Below are positions 21,667-33,360 of a stretch of 37,420 nucleotides of DNA, one piece after another. Position numbers and translations under genes: made by a program. Each line of letters begins with the position of its first letter. The first letter of the stretch is position 1. Origin of the DNA: Phoronis australis (lineage: Eukaryota > Phoronida > Phoronidae). The notes beneath the pieces were generated by a model. The model had not been told where the DNA came from and searched no databases. It saw only the letters and a program-made list of their open reading frames with translations. The DNA is taken from positions 1,148,595 to 1,186,014 of the forward strand of contig NMRA01000057.1 in the NCBI GenBank assembly GCA_002633005.1, written 5' to 3'.

Positions 21667-24091
21667 ATGCGCATTGTGACTGTTGTGTCGGTGTTGTTGA
21701 TGGCGAGTCTGCTCATGGTGCGGAGTGAAGAACACAAGTAAGTGATGTTTATGTGCTTCATGAAAACATACACATAGAGTATATACCCAGTTAACATGCA
21801 GGTATTGGGCCAATACTGTCATGTTTACTGGGAACCCATTATTATTACTGTTGTTCAAAATCTACGTCGCACCCCATAGGCGGATTTAGGGGGCCCAGGG
21901 GGCCTGGGCGCAGTAATCCCCCTTTGAGGTTGCAATTATACTCAATTCCCGTAACCTATTCTTGTTTTGTTATTATTTTGATTTACTATACAAATAAAAT
22001 AAATAGAAAAAGTGTAGTAAAAATTGTTGAGTCTTTGTTGTTTTTTTCTAAATCAATTCTTGATATTGCACTTCATCTTGTGGAGTCCGTGAGCCCTTTT
22101 CATGGCTACCCGAGTTTATTGTCGTGTTTTGTGAGCTCAGACACGTTTTTCAATTTTTGAGTAAGTGAACTGAGTTTTCAGGTCCATGAGGCGTAGATGT
22201 GGGTGTAAACAGGTTTTGCTTCTTTGCTTGCAGCAGGAACTAATTTTAGCTGTGACATACTGGTTTTTCATTTATCAAAACATATGCTTCGTAATGTTGC
22301 GCGGCTAAACTCTCAATGCAAGCTCGGGTTATATTGTAAACAGGGCGGGAATTAAATGACAATGTCAAGATGCTGGACAAGGCAGAAATACTAGTTTCGA
22401 ATAAGTATTTAGGAGGTTCTGCACAATAAATCACTAGATCTCTCACTGAACAAACAACATGGATCTCGCTTCAAAAGTGCCGTCTGCTTGGGATAAGAGT
22501 AGTCGTGAGGTTGGTAACCAGACGATATCTCAAGTGAATGCAAGAGACGACGGTACCCACCAGTCTACAGTACATGCACCAGCTTCCCAATTGAAGGAGG
22601 CGTGATGCCTTCGAGGTTCTAGGAGTTTAATTTTGTGAGCACCGAACAACAGGCCAGATTCAATTCGGTTTATAACGAGCGTTCTTGGATTGATCAACAA
22701 CTACATTTTTATTAGCACGCAAAGTGTTGTCATGGTAGATATGCCAAACAGTGGGCTTCGAGATCGAGCTGTATAGCCTGCTTGAGTTAACCTGGATTGC
22801 TGCTGTACATGTACTCAGACAGCGACACGACTGGCACGCGCACGGTTGTACAGTGGTACTGGCCGATTGGAAGAGGTCTCATGCAAGTCTGAGGAAGAGG
22901 CTAGCTACAACAAATGATAAAATTACTCTTTTCTGTGCAGGAAATTGATTGTTTTGAATGTAAACTGTAAAAGCAGTATATTGGATATTGAAAAGTACAC
23001 GCAGTTGGAGAAGAACAAGGGAAATCTTGGACAGAAAAAGTTTCCCTTTAAAGACATCGGTGGTGCATTGCAATTCTTTCCGACATGTCCTTCAAGTTCA
23101 TTTTCAGCAGATCGGGAATATGCCAACTTTAAAATCAAGCACCATCGTAGCTCACAAACATTTGTTGCTAAAGAAACTCTTTGAAGTTGATACGCGAACT
23201 GTGCATATCAACGGTGAATGAAGAACGAACAAATAGAACGATTGCATCTGGGAGATCGCACCATTACTTGGGAATATAGGACAGTATCTCTGAATAAACA
23301 AGCAGAGCTTCAATAAGTTCTGAGTCACCTCTCATACATTTCACAGCTCCTTTCTTTTCCTTACCGGTATCTGATGTTAATTACTTACATGTATTCGCGG
23401 GCTAACATGTGTGAGTGACAACACGTGTGACTTACGTAAACGTTCATGCAACTCGCCAAGACGCATGCGCACCCCGATACACGTGTACTCTTACTGCCAT
23501 GTAGCAGACCATCGGTTGCCAGCAACAAACATTCCCGCTATTCAATCGCATGAAGGCAGTCAGTGTACATGTATCTTGAGTTATTGACCCTTTTAAAATA
23601 ACATATTTGTGGGGCATCTGCAATGGATTGTGGGACACCGGTCAGTCAAGCCAGCTAATGAAATTAAACCATACATTCTATACAACAACAACATTTATAG
23701 CCAACGGATGACTAAAACATGTTTACCTCACAGTTCTTTTTTGGTGTAAATGGGATAGTAATCTATGGATGAATTCAAAGACTTGAAATTGCGTTACGCA
23801 CCCGCGCTGTGGAATGAGTAACCGGGCGGCCTGATCGGCCTGAAGGGTTACATCCCACTCATTGTTTGCTTTCATCTGATAAGCTCACGTAATGCACCGA
23901 GTTTCGATTGCGGCCATCGCAAATATCATGATCTAAAAATCACTGGCTCTTTCAGGCACGAAAACGAGCTACATGTAGACGTGGTTAGAGCTGGTGTCAA
24001 GGTCATACCGCCAAAGACACAAGATGGTTTTAAGGATCATGAAGACGAGGAGAGCGACAATGATGGAAATCCTGGACATCACGACCATTGA
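21667..24091 (+). CDS. Predicted two-exon gene for a 68-residue acidic, His-rich secreted peptide
   Basis: Role unknown. A strong acceptor (CTTTTGTTCCAG, ending 21661) precedes ATG 21667. Exon 21667-21737 encodes a textbook signal peptide (MRIVTVVSVLLMASLLMVRS), then EEH, and ends in a consensus AA|GTAAGT donor in phase 2. An exon at 23956-24091, after acceptor GGCTCTTTCAG, restores the frame (AA|G = Lys) and ends in TGA. The mature part is about 48 residues with about 14 acidic residues and 7 histidines, ending GHHDH, and no cysteines. The intron of 2.2 kb holds an alternative phase-compatible exon at 22941-23184. The piece LHVDVVRAG..PPKTQDG vaguely recalls the start of an FKBP domain, but none follows. 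Joining is inferred from phase only; more exons may exist. Confidence 0.42.
21875..21920. mobile_element. Solo TIR-like terminus
   Basis: CATAGGCGGATTTAGG followed by G/C-rich sequence (GGGCCCAGGGGGCC) closely resembles the right end of the MITE at 3232-3247 in inverse. No opposite terminus was found downstream, so this is a fragment or a diverged relative, lying in the intron of the 21.7-24.1 kb gene. Confidence 0.4.
22941..23184 (+). CDS. Alternative last exon or pseudo-exon
   Basis: A good acceptor (CTCTTTTCTGTGCAG) ends at 22940. If joined to the donor at 21737 it continues in frame (AA|G) into KLIVLNVNCKSSILDIEKY, and stops at 23182-23184, giving a 104-residue secreted product. NVNCKSSIL faintly recalls the start of CXorf65-like proteins, which would make it an unrelated pseudo-exon with a frameshift after that motif. 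Either reading is tentative. Confidence 0.25.
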
Positions 24092-27000
24092 TATCAGCAA
24101 GCAGACCAAGGCTAGTTGGCTGACAAAGACTCGGAAGCATCAGAGGCTAATTCTACTTTATTTCCGATCAGACAGCTTTAGTTTTATTCAAAACCTACGC
24201 GGCACTAATTAAGCAAAACTTGCAAACTTCAAACCGGAATAAATTAGGTTTGCGTCATAAAATTTTCTGGTCAATGAACTGTATTTGTTCCAATGGTTTA
24301 TCACGCGTAATCAGGCACAGTACTTACCGTACTAATAAAATAAAAACGCGAACCAAAAATAATGACTTTCACACATGGCGCACCATGGAACTCTAAGACA
24401 TCATGTACACGTGAAACCTTAATTTCTGAGATGATGCGAAATGAGTGTCTTTTCTAAAATTCAGCCAGTCTTTTGCAAAAAAAATTGTATATCACGGTAT
24501 GTAATGTATCTGAAATATTGCTGGAATATATAAGGAATTTATGCTCTTTCGTGACATTTCCATTTTACAGAGAACTTTTGACGATTCATGCATGTATGTT
24601 TTGGGGTTTTGGCTACGAACAAATCCCATTCACGGGCACATTTTCTCATGCAGCTCATCGTCGTACCACATTTGATTGGCTGATTGTTACCGTGAGTTTT
24701 CATTTAATGTCGGTCGAAACGCATAAAACTCATGTGAATGCTTTTGGCCACCTTGCATTGAGGCCGATGTTCTACGTACTGTGACGTAACGAGTGATGAC
24801 GTTCAAAACATATGCAAACTTTTCTATTGCATCCCATTCTCAAGATATGGCGGACTTCTGCTAATCTGGCGTTTTGTCCGAAACCTTGAAAAGCTAACAT
24901 CCGCCGCGCTGATTCCTGTGAACTTTTTTCCACATTGAACCGTGCATGGGATACCGTTTATGTGATAACACCTTTGTTTACCGTCATTCGTAGAATGACT
25001 GGATTATAAATACACTGTTTACATGTGCATTTTTGCACAATGACACAATTTTCATAGTGACGGGCACAAAGTTCATAGTTCACGCGTACCCCTGCTGAAA
25101 ATCTTCCTGATGCCCATCCGTTGATAACTGCAAAACGAAATTTCCACAGAATTTCAGGAGTTAACATTCACCGATCTCTTTGAAGCCTAAAAAACACCAT
25201 TCTTTGCAGTTCCGTTCTAAATATGTACATGAAATATCGGCAAAAGAACGACCGTTTTACTTAAAGTGAAACTTACTCGCTAATTCCTTATCTTTGTGAT
25301 TGCTTGGTCAAATTAGTTAGAAACACAACATATTGCGATAATTTGAATATGAAATATGTTGAAAATTGCCAAATGTTTTTATGACCAAGTTTTGTGTCGA
25401 GCATAATCCGCCGTAAGTCACTCATCTGTGTCCAGTTAGTATCGTCACGCATTGTTGGGTAATAACACTGCATGATGCAGGTGATGTGAGCCCCCAAGAT
25501 ACGTCATTAGTGCAAAGATCACCTACACCTGTATGTGCAGATTTTTTTTGTTTTCACATTTAAAAGTTGTCAGTGAGTACAACGGCACAATTGCTTAGCG
25601 CAGATGATGTTGAAATAGCATTATGTCGCTTAGCAGGGTTAGGAGCATGCCTTTACATCTTTAACCTTCGCACGGGCTTTCGTCAAGGTGCCTACCTGTT
25701 TGTAGGGGGCGCTAGTTGCGTGCAGTGGACATACCTAGCGGACAAGTCGACTATCCTGTCTAACAATATGTTTCGCGGTGACAAGCCAACTACATATAGT
25801 ATACAGTAATGTAAGTTCTTTCCAAGCACTTAAGTCCCACTTACGTTGACCAAGGAACACTTTAAGACCGATTTCGTAACGTTAAGTGATCTAAATCAAG
25901 GTTTACTTTTTTGCAAGTAAGGGCTGTTACTCATTTAAAGTATAGCAAGTATCATAGAGCAACTTTATCGTATTTATGTGGCTCCTGGGGGCTTGAGCTC
26001 AGTCCCTTTCAGGGGCACGACCAAATCGCCACTGACGTGCTGGTGTTTTAGAAAATTGTAATTGCCCTTCCACGCATTGCACATATGCTAGTGCTCATGC
26101 TAGGAGCGAAACTGTTACCATCTTTTCAACCACTGTCACCAGTGAAGCGTCACCAGTGAAGCGTCACCAGTGACGCCTGTTCCTTCCATCGACACATCTT
26201 TGGGTCTCTGGCCAAAGGTGCAAATGAGCATACTCTAACATTATCTTTGGCTCCAGAAATTAACACAGTTTTCAGAAACTCTGAGTAACCTTTCGATATT
26301 CTCAAATTTCTCAAATCATTGTTTTTATTTTGCTCGATTCGCTCAAAAAATACATGTAGGTCCATCGTTGACTGACAAATAAAAAACTAGATTCTTATTC
26401 TTATTGTAATGTAATCTGGATGCAAGACTTGGGACTGGTCCAAACTGAACACTTTTCTAGTGAAACTCCAGACATACCCGTTCCACTTAAGTCCAGACAG
26501 TCCCGGAAAGCCTACTATTAAGTCAGCGGCACAGTCCGTACCACCTAGCTTAACAAGTATGTATGCAGATCTGCATATCCCTGTGAGTGAAAACGACAGG
26601 AACATCTCGACTTAGACTTGATATGCACAGATGATTTCCAGTTTTAGCCGATCTCGAAAGTCACTGCACATTCATAATTCTTTGTTTGGAGATGCCATTT
26701 TGGTGGCTTTCTCTGGCTCTCTGGATTAATTCATCTTGATTTCATCGTTCGCTCGGTCACCGACACAGAGTAAATCTTCACGACAATCGATCGATGCCGT
26801 TCATTAAATTGCATGAACATGTGAGTCGACTAACCCTCATCAACAAAGCTTGCTTGTAATGTTGTATCTTTACTAAATTGTAATCAGCAGGCTTGAGAAC
26901 TTACACACTGTTTTTGTGTTATTGAATATGATATGATGATGCAGTGGCATGTAGACCTCTGTCCAATATCTTTTATCACCACATCAAAAGTAGATACAAG

Positions 27001-27295
27001 TGTTAAATGACAACTCCAAAGTAGCGGTAGCACAAGTATAACTTGGTTACTGAACAAAAATTGTGACCACGGTATTCAAAGATTATCGAATTCTACATAT
27101 TTAATGATTTTAAAAGTGCATATTTTGGACGTTGAATTCTTGTTCAAGAATTATAAGGACAAGCCCTTGTTCTGCAAGTATAAAATAAATGGCTTGCAGT
27201 GTAAAAGAATCCAGTTTAATACATTACCTTTTTGTGGTTTTACAAAATGGGAAATCCGAATTACAGACTTTCACTGAGATTGTTCTGAACGCCNC
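24092..27295. other. Non-coding stretch, nothing firm
   Basis: No gene recognised. It contains a short tandem repeat at 26136-26177. Open frames such as 25567-25809 plus and 26605-26387 minus lack domains and clear splice partners. Confidence 0.35.
26136..26177. repeat. Tandem repeat, 14 bp x 3
   Basis: TCACCAGTGAAGCG twice, then TCACCAGTGACGCC. A small local minisatellite. Confidence 0.9.
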
Positions 27296-28140
27296 CCCTC
27301 GACCCATCACCCCCTCGACCCACGACCCCTTCCACCCACGACCTGTGGCAATAGAAGTATCTGTGAGCGTTTTACATATTTCATAATCTTATTACGTCGC
27401 TGGGTGACTTTCCCAAGTGACATACCAACACAAGCGAGTCTGCGCTGAAGTCTGGTTATTAAAAACATGAAGCGTGAGAATGCTGAGTGGTCATGAATAG
27501 CGGATTGTGAGCGCGCTATCGTTGTCACGGAAATAGTTCCACGAGCGGCTATCAATGGATCAGTTCTGGTAAATTTAGGGAGAGAGTACGTTACGTGAAT
27601 GTACATAACTTCATATTGTTATTATTTGCCTTATATTGTATACTCGTTTACAGTATACTCCATAAAACGTTGAAATACCTTTTAGTTAACAGTTTGTTTT
27701 TTCAAACTGTATTTACCGATGAAATTACAGTTTTGTTGGTTCCTCGCACTCTTCGCGAAAGAGTTGAATCTGCAATCCACTGAAGGGCAGATGAGACCAT
27801 AACACTCTGCCAGGAAGGACATTTGTAACGGTGGTAGGTTTTTGATTTGATTTGGTGGCGTTGCTTTTTTCTATTTTTAGATTTCAAATTTGCTGAATCG
27901 ACTGCCTTAATTGCAAAAACAGGGAAAAGCCAGCCGAGCTCACGGCCCGACTCATTGGTCCTACACGTCGGCGCTTGTTCTATGTTCAGATTGAGTCAAG
28001 CTAGTGTAGACTGAGTCGAGGGGCTTGTGGGTCGGGGGTTGTGGGTCGAGGGAGTTTTGGGTTGTGGGTCGAGGGGGTTGCGAGTCGAAGGCGTCGTGGA
28101 TCGAGGGGATCGAGGGGTGTGGGAGATCGACTGAGGGGGT
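27296..28140. repeat. Inverted pair of GC-rich minisatellite arms
   Basis: The left arm (27296-27345) repeats CCCCTCGACCCACGACC-type units. The right arm (28015-28137) repeats the inverse, GGGTCGAGGGGGTTGTGG-type units, over a longer span. Between them is about 670 bp of ordinary AT-rich sequence. A single N sits at 27294 beside the left arm. The symmetry suggests an element with minisatellite termini or an inversion between repeat tracts; no coding region is recognised inside. Confidence 0.7.
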
Positions 28141-28959
28141 TTCAGAACAATACCGAAAACTTCACTCTCACTAGTCACTTGTATTTGACATTAGCCAAAT
28201 GGTGTTTTAGATAGCTTGAGAGTTTGATCCAAATCTACAGATGTAGGATTCCTTCCAACTTGTTCAAATACGTACTCCTGCAACCAAAAATTATTTTCCG
28301 AACAGTACTTTTTCAGTTACCGGAGTCGGGAACTGAGCCACTTTTTTCTTTACTGCATCGTTGTTATCGCCTAAATCACAAGCAAGGTCCATATTCAGTG
28401 GGCATTTCTGGTAAAAATGAACGTTGTCATATAACTATAAGCTAATTTACAGTACCATCATTCCGGATTTGTAATCTAAAATAATTTTGCACAAGACTCA
28501 CCGAACAAAATTTTATGGCCAGTTGCATCACAGTTGTACATAAAAAGGTACGTTCACTACAACTTGTTGCCAAAAACCACTTCTACCATTCGAAAAAAAA
28601 CTCATAAGGTAGCTATCAATTTTGTAAATTATTGATTGAATTGAAGAAGTGTGACCTAATAAAGTAGGAGAAATCATAACCGTGGTGGTCATTCTGTATG
28701 ATGATGCGTTAATTTCTTTACACAGAACTTTGTTTCCTTATCTGATAGCACTTTTCAGCGAATTTTTTTGAAATCGAATCCCAGCAATTTTAGTAACACC
28801 CAGTCTTCCAAGTTGTTTGAAAACAGTACGCTTTCGATCCAAACTGCACTTGCTGCTTTACAATTCATTCTTAGACTCGAGAGTTGCACAAAATAAATAA
28901 ACTACGAATGTACTTGAAAGAACCTTCGGAGTTGATTGACGGGAGCTTGAGACCTGTTG
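28141..28959. other. Non-coding stretch, nothing recognised
   Basis: AT-rich, without usable frames, splice pairs or repeats that I can identify. Confidence 0.4.
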
Positions 28960-29198
28960 AAAAGAGAGAGGGAGGGGGAGGGAGGGATAGAGAGGGAGAG
29001 AGAGGGAGAGAGAGAGAGAGGGAGAGAGAGAGTGAGATAGAGAGAGGGAGAGAGATAGAGNNNNNNNNNNNNNNNNNNNNNNNNNNNNNNNNNNNNNNNN
29101 NNNNNNNNNNNNNNNNNNNNNNNNNNNNNNNNNNNNNNNNNNNNNNNNNNNNNNNNNNNNNNNNNNNNNNNNNNNNNNNNNNNNNNNNNNAGAGATAG
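28960..29198. repeat. GA-rich simple repeat with 130-base gap
   Basis: (GAGAGG)/(GA)n purine tract from about 28960 to 29060, N run 29061-29190, then AGAGATAG. The gap is clearly a sequencing failure in the repeat. A short GT/GC alternating tract follows at about 29235-29270. Confidence 0.95.
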
Positions 29199-29270
29199 TA
29201 TGGCAGGAATATTCCTATATGTGAGATAACTTATGTGTGTAGGAGTGCGTGTGCGCGTGTGTGCGTGTGT

Positions 29271-29814
29271 AATAAATTGACGCACAGATCGAATACTTTC
29301 TACTGCTTTCTGGGTTTACGTCCTATAATTGTGCAACTGATGTGGCGTAACATGTAATTCAGTTGCACAGATATTTTTTCGATCAGTAAAGTGGTTAAAA
29401 TCCGCAATATTTTATATGAAAACACCGAAATAACCCCAACATCAATTGTCAAATTACAACACTCGCAAACATTATCCGACGATATGTTAATAAGCTTATC
29501 TCGAGTTACGAGAATCTAGTGGTCGATAAATACTCCGGAGAAACAGGTCAACCAATCAAAGCCTTTTGAAATGATACGTACATGTACTATGGACAGCTGA
29601 TTCACTCGACAGTGTTGGTTGACAAGCATAATGATTTGCATTATGGGAAAAATTTGCAGAGGAATTGATTCGATCAATGAGTTACAACAGTCAGTTAGAG
29701 CTCCTTGGTTCGACTGACAGCTTGCACGCAAGCAAACCGTGCGTGTTGATGACAGACTCTTTGAATGCGGTGTTTTCCACGAAAATATCTATTAATCTCA
29801 TGCATCTTGCAGCA
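29271..29814. other. Non-coding stretch, nothing recognised
   Basis: No gene or repeat recognised apart from a TACATGTA palindrome near 29580. Confidence 0.4.
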
Positions 29815-30554
29815 TGCACAGCCAATAGTATTAAAAATAACATTTTTGTGTACTAGTGGTACAGGTAACCTCAAACATGAAAATCATCGGCAAACATGTT
29901 AACAATGATCGCGCGAAGTAGTGGGCAAGTGGACCAGTTTTGAAGATAATTTTCAGTTCATTTTTTGAAAGTTAGCATCTATGCAAATACACTAATATGC
30001 GTTTAATTTACGATAAATTCTAAGTAATATTTTGGTCGGTGGGTATAATTGAAGTCGACAACAATTGGGAATCGGACGTCAAATCCAAAAATGAAAATAA
30101 TCCCGAGATGTTCACCTCAAACGGGTCATGTCCACCGCAACTGGATCAATCTTGTTCAGAAAAGCTGGAGGTGACTGGACAAAAGGGTTCCATTATGCGG
30201 TGGTGTACATGTACAACACCTGAACACATCAAAAAGAAGCTCCCTCAATGAGCCAGAAAGTTATAGCTCATTGGTGGTATGCGCCTTCGTTATGTGAACA
30301 AGGTACATGTATGGTATGACACAAATATCACATGGAATATCGTCATGACATCTAGAGCTTCGCAAAACCGCACTGAAGAATATGGTTTCCAAAATGTTTT
30401 ATTTCAGAGTTTTAGGGAAGCCAATAGGTGGAATGCTAGAGACAACATCAGTATAAACAGCAAACTACAAGACATCACCTAACGAAGATCTAACATTACA
30501 TGTAATGGAAAAGCAACGATTTCAAACATTGCTAGTAAAACTAGAGAAATAACA

Positions 30555-31230
30555 AGTAAAACACAGTAAATTGTAATAACAATTAGAAAGTTCATCAAGC
30601 AAGTAACCATTGAACATCACACAAAGTAAAGATATCATGTGTGTAAAGAAAGCCCGGTTCACGAAAAACAAAATTAGTGTCAGGTTCTCAAAACAATACG
30701 CATTTTGCTGAAAACTGCAGAAAACAATACTTTTCAATATAGGATCACTATATTTCCTGCCTTCGCGACAGTGTGGAACCGTAATACGGTAAATCAGTTG
30801 GAATTTCGAAATAAATAACAAGCGAAACACATACAGTGAACCCTAATACCAACAAGCACTTTCATCAAACAACTAAAATCTGAACATTAGACATGTATAA
30901 ACGGAAGACATCAGGAAGTTTAATAAACACAAACCGGTTCACGAAAAAACAATGTCAGGTTCTCAAAACGATATACATTTTGCTGAATACTGTAGACAAT
31001 AATACTGTTTTAACATAGGAGAACTTTATTGTCTACTGTCGCGAGGGTTGCGGCACAGCAATACTGTAAATCAGCTGGAAAATGTCCAAATCAATATTAA
31101 CACGTTCACCAAGCAAGTAACCATTGCACACCAAATCAACAGGCAACTCAAATATTTTGCTGAGCATTGTAGTAAACAATAGTGATTCAACTTTGGTGTA
31201 CTTGGTTTTCTGCCTTCGCGACGGTTGGAA
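30555..31230. repeat. Degenerate tandem units of about 250 bp (block A)
   Basis: Each unit has, in plus orientation: a GTTCATCAAGCAAGTAACCATTG-like stretch, then TCAGGTTCTCAAAACAATACG, TTTTGCTGA-ACTG-AGA, TTTCTGCCTTCGCGAC, and AAATCAGTTGGAAT. Units start near 30565, 30830 and 31095. On the minus strand the T-rich unit starts give hydrophobic leader-like frames such as MNFLIVITIYCVLLVIS, mostly soon interrupted. Confidence 0.75.
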
Positions 31231-31271
31231 TGTTCAAAATAAAGACTGGCACAGAGCGCGCCTCTGATTTT

Positions 31272-31357
31272 TTAACCGGTGGTAGAGATCATCGCCATCC
31301 CAACAAAGGCTGCGCCGAGTATGATTTTGCTTGGAGTATTGTCGCATCCAGCCGAAA
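31272..31357 (-). pseudogene. Last-exon-like segment, block A copy
   Basis: After a minus-strand acceptor (TTTCCTCTTACAG) an 86-nt frame in phase 1 reads SAGCDNTPSKIILGAAFVG, then MAMISTTG, then TAA. It has the same length and phase as its paralogue at 36123-36208, and the same phase as exon 2 of the 3.3-4.2 kb gene, which has a comparable hydrophobic helix (IAAFVGSIAAVIT). No intact leader exon is confirmed upstream; candidates are the block B units at 35.4-35.9 kb. It could be a real terminal exon or a relic. Confidence 0.35.
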
Positions 31358-31882
31358 CTGTAAGAGGAAATCAATGACATGTAAGCTAATTTGTACATGT
31401 AAGTCTTTGACTTAAATAGCTAGAATCAGACCAACCTAAGGTGTACTTTTCCATGTGAAGCCCACACTGCGTTCTCTGTTCGCGGTAAATCGTGAGGTAG
31501 TGTTAGGTGGGATAATATAAGGTGAATTCAAGTTATCTGAAGTCAACAAAGGGTGATCTGGCAAACATCTTAGAAGTGACGAAAGCGAAAGATTCGGGAC
31601 TGGAAACGACCCTGCATTCAAGACCTTCAAGTTTGATCTGGGACCTGAACCAAGATGAAAGGAACAAAAGGTTTTGGCAGCACGCAGGTCAGACTCTACG
31701 CAGAGGGTTAACTAAAACGGCACGGAGGTTTAATGGATAACGATAGATTGTGTTGATAGTGCCAGTGAAGGGTGGTTATAGCCAAAATTCAAGCTTTATT
31801 ACAGTTGTAGTGCATACCTCAAGCTTAGGTAAGATGTTTAATCTATCGAATGCACTGACGGGGAAGAACTCCCCTAAATATA

Positions 31883-32504
31883 CCTGTGGCATGTGAACAA
31901 TGTTTAACTGTCAGCGATTAAGAAGCCAAAACTTGATAGACTTGCGGGTGAATTGCCACACGTGCATGGCTTCTAGTGTGCCCGGAAAGAAACTGGCACT
32001 GTGTTGTATTCGTGCGAACGTTTGAAAAGAGATGAAAACGAGACTGATCTATCTACCTGTCTTTTTTGGTCTTCATAAATGTGGGAGTTATGAAATGATT
32101 GAAGTGGAGTTACTTTGAGTAGATTGTGTTTGACGTTTCTGTAGTATACCACAACTTAGTTTTGTACAAGTTAGATATTCAACTTAATTTTGACAGTATT
32201 AGAGGAATTTATAACAGCTAAGGTTCCAATTTGAGTCATCTTAAGTACATGTAACTGAATGAATTGTGCATTTTGAAGGCTTATCTGGGTACAAAAAGGC
32301 AAATGTCTTCCCTACATTGTCCACTTAGATGTCCCATTATTGCACGGAATAGCGCAAGGCACGCGCGAAACGCCCAGTCGGTGTCCGTACGACCCGCGTG
32401 TATGGTTGGTACAACGGCATTATTATGATTTATGTCTGATATAACATCTAATAATATTGTGCATAATTCAGTAACGTCATCCAGAATTTTATTTATGTCA
32501 GACA
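31883..32504. other. Non-coding stretch, nothing firm
   Basis: A minus-strand frame 32505-32281 (starts MSDINKILDDVTELCT) is open for 74 codons but shows no domain and no splice partners, and it ends exactly at the inferred edge of the Harbinger-like element. No gene called. Confidence 0.35.
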
Positions 32505-32519
32505 TAAGCCTTGGTCACA

Positions 32520-32950
32520 ACCCGCCGTACGTGCAAGTGCGTGCTGTCTACGTGTAAAAACGTGGGGGAAATTTGGCGATCCGCACGTGGCAAGTACGGC
32601 CTCCGTGCGTTTTGGTGAATACTCAGGAGAACGCAGACACGACGTAGCACTTTTAGTGCATGCAGAACTTTCTCTGCGTGCAAGCTGCGTTCGCATTACA
32701 GATTCACGGCAGTACGTGTGACGTGCGTGCCCTGCACAGCCAACGACCCCACAACGCACTGACGCCGTGAGTCTTTAAAACTTTCTCAACGGTCCCTTTG
32801 CCTGTGGATGGCGCACTTGGCACTTGCGTGCTGCGCACGTGAATCGCGCGTGGCCGGTACTTAGCCCGCACTTCCCAAATTCTACTATGCAACGAAAACG
32901 CTTAACGCACGTGCACCGTACTGACTAAGTACGTGCTCCGCACGTACCAC
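32520..32950. promoter_or_regulatory. ACGTGC/GCACGT-rich upstream region
   Basis: More than a dozen ACGTG or CACGT cores in both orientations over 430 bp, directly upstream of the TATA box of the MADF gene. It could be a subterminal transposase-binding array or a degenerate tandem repeat. These cores also match E-box/bHLH-type sites, though that may be incidental. Confidence 0.5.
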
Positions 32951-32981
32951 GCGCGTTGTGTTCGCTGATTTTTGTGGTCTA

Positions 32982-32987
32982 TATAAA
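32982..32987 (+). promoter_or_regulatory. TATA box (TATAAA)
   Basis: CTATATAAAG lies 45 bases upstream of the ATG at 33027, allowing a start site about 25-30 bases downstream and a short 5' leader. Confidence 0.6.
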
Positions 32988-33026
32988 GACGAACCGACGG
33001 ACGAATGTGTTCATTTCGTCTGCAAA

Positions 33027-33360
33027 ATGCCGAAGAGGAAGGGTTCATCTGCTGCTCAAAAGGCCACGGTTATGGCTCAACAGAAACGTGCCGCAGAAGA
33101 AGAGAGGAGGAGGGAAGAATTAGATGGCGAGACCAGAGATTCTGATAAAGAAGAGGATGTTGATAGAGAATTGGAGAGGGAGCCACATGAAGAAGAGGGT
33201 TCCAAGGGCAACTGCTTATTCGCGGCAAAAACAGAGGAACGCCTGGTTGAGTTTTTCTCTGCAAACTCGATCTTTTATGATAAGTGCCATCCACATTACC
33301 ATAACCAGCAAAAGAAAGATAAATTGCTGGACGAGATAGCCAAAGAACTTAACACAAGCA
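33027..33360 (+). CDS. First exon of a MADF/Myb-SANT-like DNA-binding protein
   Basis: ATG at 33027 follows the TATA box at a sensible distance; an in-frame extension further upstream would overlap the TATA box and is rejected. The exon gives 111 residues and one extra base, then a consensus GTAAGT donor (A|GTAAGT, phase 1). Residues 1-6 are a basic PKRK-type nuclear signal, 16-32 a charged helix (QQKRAAEEERRREEL), 33-60 acidic, and 70-111 the start of a MADF-like domain (RLVEFFSANSIFYDK, then KDKLLDEIAKELNTS, matching the first two helices). The remaining helix must lie in a later exon not seen here. Known proteins of this kind bind DNA, and in PIF/Harbinger elements they assist the transposase. 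A host MADF gene is the alternative. Confidence 0.65.

Larger units (their letters stand above)
29815..31882. repeat. 2-kb duplicated block, copy A
   Basis: Colinear with 34733-36767 over about 2 kb at clearly diverged identity. Anchors are ACATGAAAATCATCGGC, the tandem units, ACCGGTGGTAGAGATCATCG, and the end GGGGAAGAACTCCCCTAAATA. Copy A contains three ~250-bp tandem units (30555-31230) and a minus-strand last-exon-like segment (31272-31357). It may be a local gene duplication or two copies of an unknown mobile element; no TIR or target duplication was found at the edges. Confidence 0.8.

Noticed and set aside
24473-24784. 103-codon plus-strand ORF.
   Set aside because: No domain, no splice context, and codon make-up typical of AT-rich non-coding DNA.
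28884-29285. ORFs through the GA-rich tract on both strands.
   Set aside because: Simple-sequence repeat plus N gap; Arg/Glu and Leu/Ser repeats are artefacts of (GA)n.
30039-30251. 70-codon plus-strand ORF in block A with protein-like composition.
   Set aside because: The paralogous region of block B (about 34980-35160) has stops and indels in that frame, so it is not conserved as coding.
32281-32505. Minus-strand ORF of 74 codons starting MSDINKILDDV.
   Set aside because: It starts at the inferred edge of the Harbinger-like element, has no domain, and partly reads an internal near-repeat of GACATAAAT.
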